NCBI RefSeq assembly: GCF_003337555.1
Contig: NZ_QPJK01000004.1
Coordinates: forward strand, 471,320-535,319
DNA from: Pseudorhodoferax soli
Lineage (GTDB): Bacteria; Pseudomonadota; Gammaproteobacteria; Burkholderiales; Burkholderiaceae_C
Length of the DNA stretch: 64,000 nucleotides
Reading direction: 5' to 3'
This document shows positions 61,209 through 64,000 of this stretch, in pieces. The number at the start of each line of letters is the position of its first letter. Position 1 is the first letter of the stretch. The notes beneath the pieces are model-generated. The model ran no database searches. It was not told where the DNA came from and saw nothing but the letters and a program-made list of their open reading frames with translations. The position numbers and the translations under genes were made by a program.

Positions 61209-61943
61209 TCACCAGGCTTCCAGCCAGGGCCGCAGCTCCAACTCGTGCGTCCAGGCATTGCGTGGCTGCTGGTGCAGCTGCCAATAGGCCTCGGCGATGC
61301 TCTCGGGGTCGACGATACCCTGTTGGTCCTTCAGCGCGTAGCGCTCGGGGAAGGTGGTGCGGATGAACTCGGTGTCGATGGCGCCGTCGATGACCGGGTG
61401 GGCCACATGGATGCCCTTGGGCCCCAGCTCGCGGGCCATGCTCTGCGCCAGCGCGCGCAGTGCGGCCTTGGCCCCGGCAAAGGCCGCATAGCCGTCGCGC
61501 CCGCGCAGGCTGGCCGTGGCCCCGGTGAAGATGATGCTGCCGCGCCCGCGCGGCAGCATGGCCTTGGCCACCTCTCGGCCCATCAGGAAGCCGCCGAAGC
61601 AGGCCATCTCCCAGACCTTGAAGTACACGCGGGCCGTGGTCTCGGTGATGGGAAAGCGCACGTTGGCGCCGATGTTGAACACCGCCGCCTCGATGGGCGC
61701 GATCTCGGCCTCGATCTTCTGCACCAGGGCCACCATCTCCTCTTCCTTGCGCGCGTCGCTGCCAAAGGCGTGGGCCTTGCCGCCCTCGGCCTCGATCTGC
61801 GCCACCAACGGCGCGAGCTTGTCGGCGCTGCGCCGCGTCACGCAGGCGATGTAGCCCTCGCGCGCGAAACGCCGGGCGATGGCGCCGCCGGTGGCATCGC
61901 CGGCGCCGATCACCAGGACGGCCTTGGGGGTGGGGGTTGTCAT
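61209..61943 (-). CDS. SDR-family oxidoreductase with Phe at the catalytic Tyr position
   Basis: 244-residue short-chain dehydrogenase-like protein. The cofactor motif is VLVIGAGDATGGAIARRFAREG and NIGAN is in the NNAG position. At the active site the YxxxK motif reads F155-A-G-A-K159 (DGYAAFAGAKAALRALA), so the acid/base Tyr is replaced by Phe. Y152 is nearby but out of register. It may have lost dehydrogenase chemistry or use another residue. GGAG lies upstream of ATG 61943. It is flanked by the isomerase and acyl-CoA ligase genes, all on one strand with short gaps. Confidence 0.85.
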   Translation of the reverse strand: MTTPTPKAVLVIGAGDATGGAIARRFAREGYIACVTRRSADKLAPLVAQIEAEGGKAHAFGSDARKEEEMVALVQKIEAEIAPIEAAVFNIGANVRFPITETTARVYFKVWEMACFGGFLMGREVAKAMLPRGRGSIIFTGATASLRGRDGYAAFAGAKAALRALAQSMARELGPKGIHVAHPVIDGAIDTEFIRTTFPERYALKDQQGIVDPESIAEAYWQLHQQPRNAWTHELELRPWLEAW

Positions 61944-61969
61944 GCGGTCTCCTTCAATGGTTCGGGGGG

Positions 61970-63523
61970 TCACAGCACCGGCGGCACGCCGCCCTGCGCC
62001 GGCTGCTGGGCCAGTGTCTTGAGCACGTTCTTGAGCACCTTGCCGGTGGGCGCGGCCGGCAGCGCCGGCAGGAAGCGGATCTCGCTGGGCAGCTTGTAGG
62101 GCGAGAGGCGCTCGCGCAGGTGGCGGCGCAGGCCGTCCTCGTCGAGCGCCGCGCCGCCCTGGGTCTCGACGAAGGCGACCACTTCCTCGTTGTGTTCCAC
62201 GGTGCGCCCGACCACGGCGGACTGCACGACCTGCGGGAAGGCGTTGATGGCCTGCTCCACCTCGACCGGGTAGACGTTGAAGCCGGAGCGGATGATGAGC
62301 TCGCGCGTGCGGCCGGCGATGTGCAGCGCCCCATCGTCCGTGCGCCGGGCCAGGTCGCCGGTGTTGAACCAGCCTTCGGCGTCGACGGCGGCGCGCGTCT
62401 GCTCCGGGTTGCGGTAGTAGCCGCGCATCACGTTGGGCCCGCGCACGTGCAACTCGCCGACCTCGCCGGGCGGCACGGGCTGGCCTGCGCGGTCGAGCAG
62501 CCGCACCTGCACGCCGGGCACCGGCGGGCCCACGGCGCAATCGGCGCGCGGCGCATCGACGGGCGTCTGCGCCACCGTGGGCGCGGTCTCGGTCAGGCCG
62601 TAGCCGTTGTGCAGCGGCAGGCCGAACACGCGCTCCACGTCGGCCTTCAGGCTGGTGGTGAGCGGCGAGCCCGACACGCCGATGAAGCGCAGCCGCGGCG
62701 CCGCCAGCGGCCGGCCCTGGCGCAGCTCCAGCAGCCGCGCGAACATGGCCGGCACGCCCATGAAGACGGTGGCGCCCTGCTGCTCCAGCGCGTCGGCCAG
62801 CGCCTGCGGCGTGAAGCGCGGCTCCAGCAGCAGTGCCGCGCCGCTGGCCATGCTGCCGAGGAACTGGATCGACAGGCCGACCACATGCGCCATGGGCAGC
62901 ACGCCGTACAGCAGGTCGCCCGGGCCGAAGCGCCGCTGCGTGCGCAGCGTGTTGGCCGCGAACAGCAGGTTGGCGTGGCTCAGCATCACGCCCTTGGGCG
63001 CCCCCGAGGTGCCGGAGGTGTAGATCATGGCGGCTACCTGTTCGGCCGCGTCCGCCGCGCTGGGCTCGGGCTGCACCGCATCGGCCAGCGGGCCCAGCAG
63101 CAGCCCGTCGAGCCCGGGCCAGTCCACGGCCGCGGCGCCATGGCGCTCGGCATGGCGGGCCGCGTCGGCCGAGACATGCGCGGTGTAGAGCACGCGCCGC
63201 GCGCCGGAGTGGGCGATGAACTCGTCGATCTCGCGCGGCGACAGGCGCGCGTTGACGATGGCCGGCCAGGCATCCAGCCGGCTCAGCGCGAGCACCAGCA
63301 CGCACAGCGCGACGCAGTTCTCACCGACCAGCAGCACACGGTCGCCAGCGCGCACGCCGGCGGCCTGCAGCGCGGCGGCCGTGGCCAGGCCGGCGCCGTC
63401 GAGCGCGGCATAGCCGAGGGCGGTGTGGGCGTCGCGCACGGCCGGCGCGTCGGGCTGGGTGCGGACCCAGGGGTCCAGCAGCTCATGGATGCGCCGGGGC
63501 GGCGCCGTGGTCGTTTGCGTCAA
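61970..63523 (-). CDS. AMP-dependent acyl-CoA ligase
   Basis: 517-residue adenylate-forming enzyme that activates a carboxylic acid to its CoA ester. The P-loop motif MIYTSGTSGAPKGVMLSHANL, the NGYGLTETAP motif, GWFNTGDLARRTDDGALHIAGR with RELIIRSGFNVYPVEVE, and the C-terminal catalytic Lys in APTGKVLKNVLK are all present. The start is a TTG at 63523, supported by AGGAG 7 nt upstream. The substrate is unknown; the operon context (isomerase, SDR, thioesterase) suggests an aromatic or medium-chain acid. Confidence 0.9.
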   Translation of the reverse strand: MTQTTTAPPRRIHELLDPWVRTQPDAPAVRDAHTALGYAALDGAGLATAAALQAAGVRAGDRVLLVGENCVALCVLVLALSRLDAWPAIVNARLSPREIDEFIAHSGARRVLYTAHVSADAARHAERHGAAAVDWPGLDGLLLGPLADAVQPEPSAADAAEQVAAMIYTSGTSGAPKGVMLSHANLLFAANTLRTQRRFGPGDLLYGVLPMAHVVGLSIQFLGSMASGAALLLEPRFTPQALADALEQQGATVFMGVPAMFARLLELRQGRPLAAPRLRFIGVSGSPLTTSLKADVERVFGLPLHNGYGLTETAPTVAQTPVDAPRADCAVGPPVPGVQVRLLDRAGQPVPPGEVGELHVRGPNVMRGYYRNPEQTRAAVDAEGWFNTGDLARRTDDGALHIAGRTRELIIRSGFNVYPVEVEQAINAFPQVVQSAVVGRTVEHNEEVVAFVETQGGAALDEDGLRRHLRERLSPYKLPSEIRFLPALPAAPTGKVLKNVLKTLAQQPAQGGVPPVL

Positions 63524-63575
63524 GCCTGTCTCCTGTGCGGGACGCCGTGCAGCGTCCTCTGCGCAGGATGGTAGG

Positions 63576-63603
63576 GCGCAAGCCGGCCCGTGAGGGCTTG
63601 CGC
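63576..63603. terminator. Hairpin between thioesterase and acyl-CoA ligase genes
   Basis: GCGCAAGCC (63576-63584) and GGCTTGCGC (63595-63603) are perfect 9-bp arms with a 10-nt loop, in the 142-bp gap between the thioesterase stop and the ligase start on the minus strand. No T-run follows. It could be a transcription barrier, an attenuator or an operator. Confidence 0.4.
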
Positions 63604-63665
63604 AGGCCTGGTGCGCCCAAGTTCAAAACTGCATGGTGGAACGGCAGCCTGCAGGCGCTGGCCTC

Positions 63666-64000
63666 TCAATCAGGCTGCGCCCGGATCTCCTGCGAGCGCT
63701 TGGCCAGCTCGTGCCGCAGCTGCTTGCGCTCCTGCGCCTGGGCATGGCGGCGGCGCTCGTCGGGCGAGAACGGCCGCAGCGGCGCCACCGCCACCGGCTT
63801 GCGCTCCTCGTCCACGGCCACCATCGTGAAGAAGCAGCTGTTCACATGGCGCGAGGCCTGGGTGCGGATGTTCTCGGCGATGACCTTGATGCCGATCTCC
63901 ATCGACGAGGTGCCCGTGTAGTTGACCGAGGCCAGGAAGGTGACGAGTTCGCCGACCAGGATGGGCTCGCGGAACATCACCTGGTCGACCGACAGCGTGA
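63666..64000 (-). CDS. Acyl-CoA thioesterase, hotdog fold (5' part beyond window)
   Basis: C-terminal 111 or so codons of a YciA/BACH-type acyl-CoA thioesterase. The visible part (TLSVDQVMFREPILVGELVTFLASVNYTGTSSMEIGIKV) is the second half of the hotdog domain, followed by FFTMVAVDEERKPVAVAPLRP and a charged Arg/Gln-rich tail. The true start lies past base 64000. It precedes the acyl-CoA ligase operon on the same strand with a hairpin between, so co-transcription is uncertain. Confidence 0.87.
   Translation of the reverse strand, partial: TLSVDQVMFREPILVGELVTFLASVNYTGTSSMEIGIKVIAENIRTQASRHVNSCFFTMVAVDEERKPVAVAPLRPFSPDERRRHAQAQERKQLRHELAKRSQEIRAQPD

Overview
The window looks like a chromosomal segment of a high-GC betaproteobacterium of the order Burkholderiales, most likely family Comamonadaceae. 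The reasons are the uniformly high GC and strong third-position GC bias, three Bug/TctC-type periplasmic receptors each next to its own regulator, many LysR and IclR regulators, and the gene complement of organosulfonate catabolism. I see no tRNA or rRNA gene, insertion sequence, prophage or CRISPR array. Taxonomy is inferred from gene content only.

Region 1 (1-19737) is an organosulfonate hub. Taurine can enter through TauABC and be deaminated by the flavoprotein pair TauXY to sulfoacetaldehyde. A second set (IclR regulator, GMC dehydrogenase, three-part TRAP transporter) matches the isethionate genes iseR, iseJ and iseKLM and would make the same intermediate. Xsc cleaves sulfoacetaldehyde phosphorolytically to sulfite and acetyl phosphate, and Pta turns the latter into acetyl-CoA. 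A TauE/SafE-type exporter could remove sulfite or a related anion. TauR and two IclR proteins are the local regulators. Inside this region sits a two-gene unit of visibly lower GC (about 10042-11773): a TAXI receptor without permease and a zinc-ribbon membrane protein. Both end in the same Cys-containing motif.

Region 2 (19897-29413) is an oligopeptide-type ABC transporter whose binding-protein gene is separated from its permease and ATPase genes by an opposing gene for a degenerate HD-GYP response regulator. The operon continues into a YtcJ-type amidohydrolase and a COG0523 metal-chaperone GTPase. A lipoprotein PQQ-type sugar dehydrogenase and a cytochrome c follow (29486-31086).

Region 3 (31079-41970) holds two small catabolic units, each a hydrolase plus a Bug receptor with a divergent regulator (D-aminoacylase/Bug/LacI and alpha-beta hydrolase/Bug/LysR), a LysR/flavin-protein pair, and an oversized PL10 pectate-lyase-like lipoprotein.

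Region 4 (42013-47646) encodes a cytoplasmic molybdenum enzyme that fits the sulfite dehydrogenase SoeABC, with a divergent LysR regulator. It would oxidise the sulfite produced by Xsc, so the window may encode the route from sulfonate uptake to sulfate. A hybrid histidine kinase follows.

Region 5 (50767-64000) contains an acyl-CoA unit (acyl-CoA dehydrogenase, Bug receptor, thioesterase, CoA-transferase, divergent LysR), an iron-type alcohol dehydrogenase/maleylacetate reductase with a divergent IclR, an orphan HipA-family kinase with its own DNA-binding domain, and an operon of isomerase, atypical SDR, acyl-CoA ligase and thioesterase.

Two genes (the large TRAP permease and one Bug receptor) are each broken by what looks like a single-base deletion. 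Either they are pseudogenes or the assembly has indel errors.
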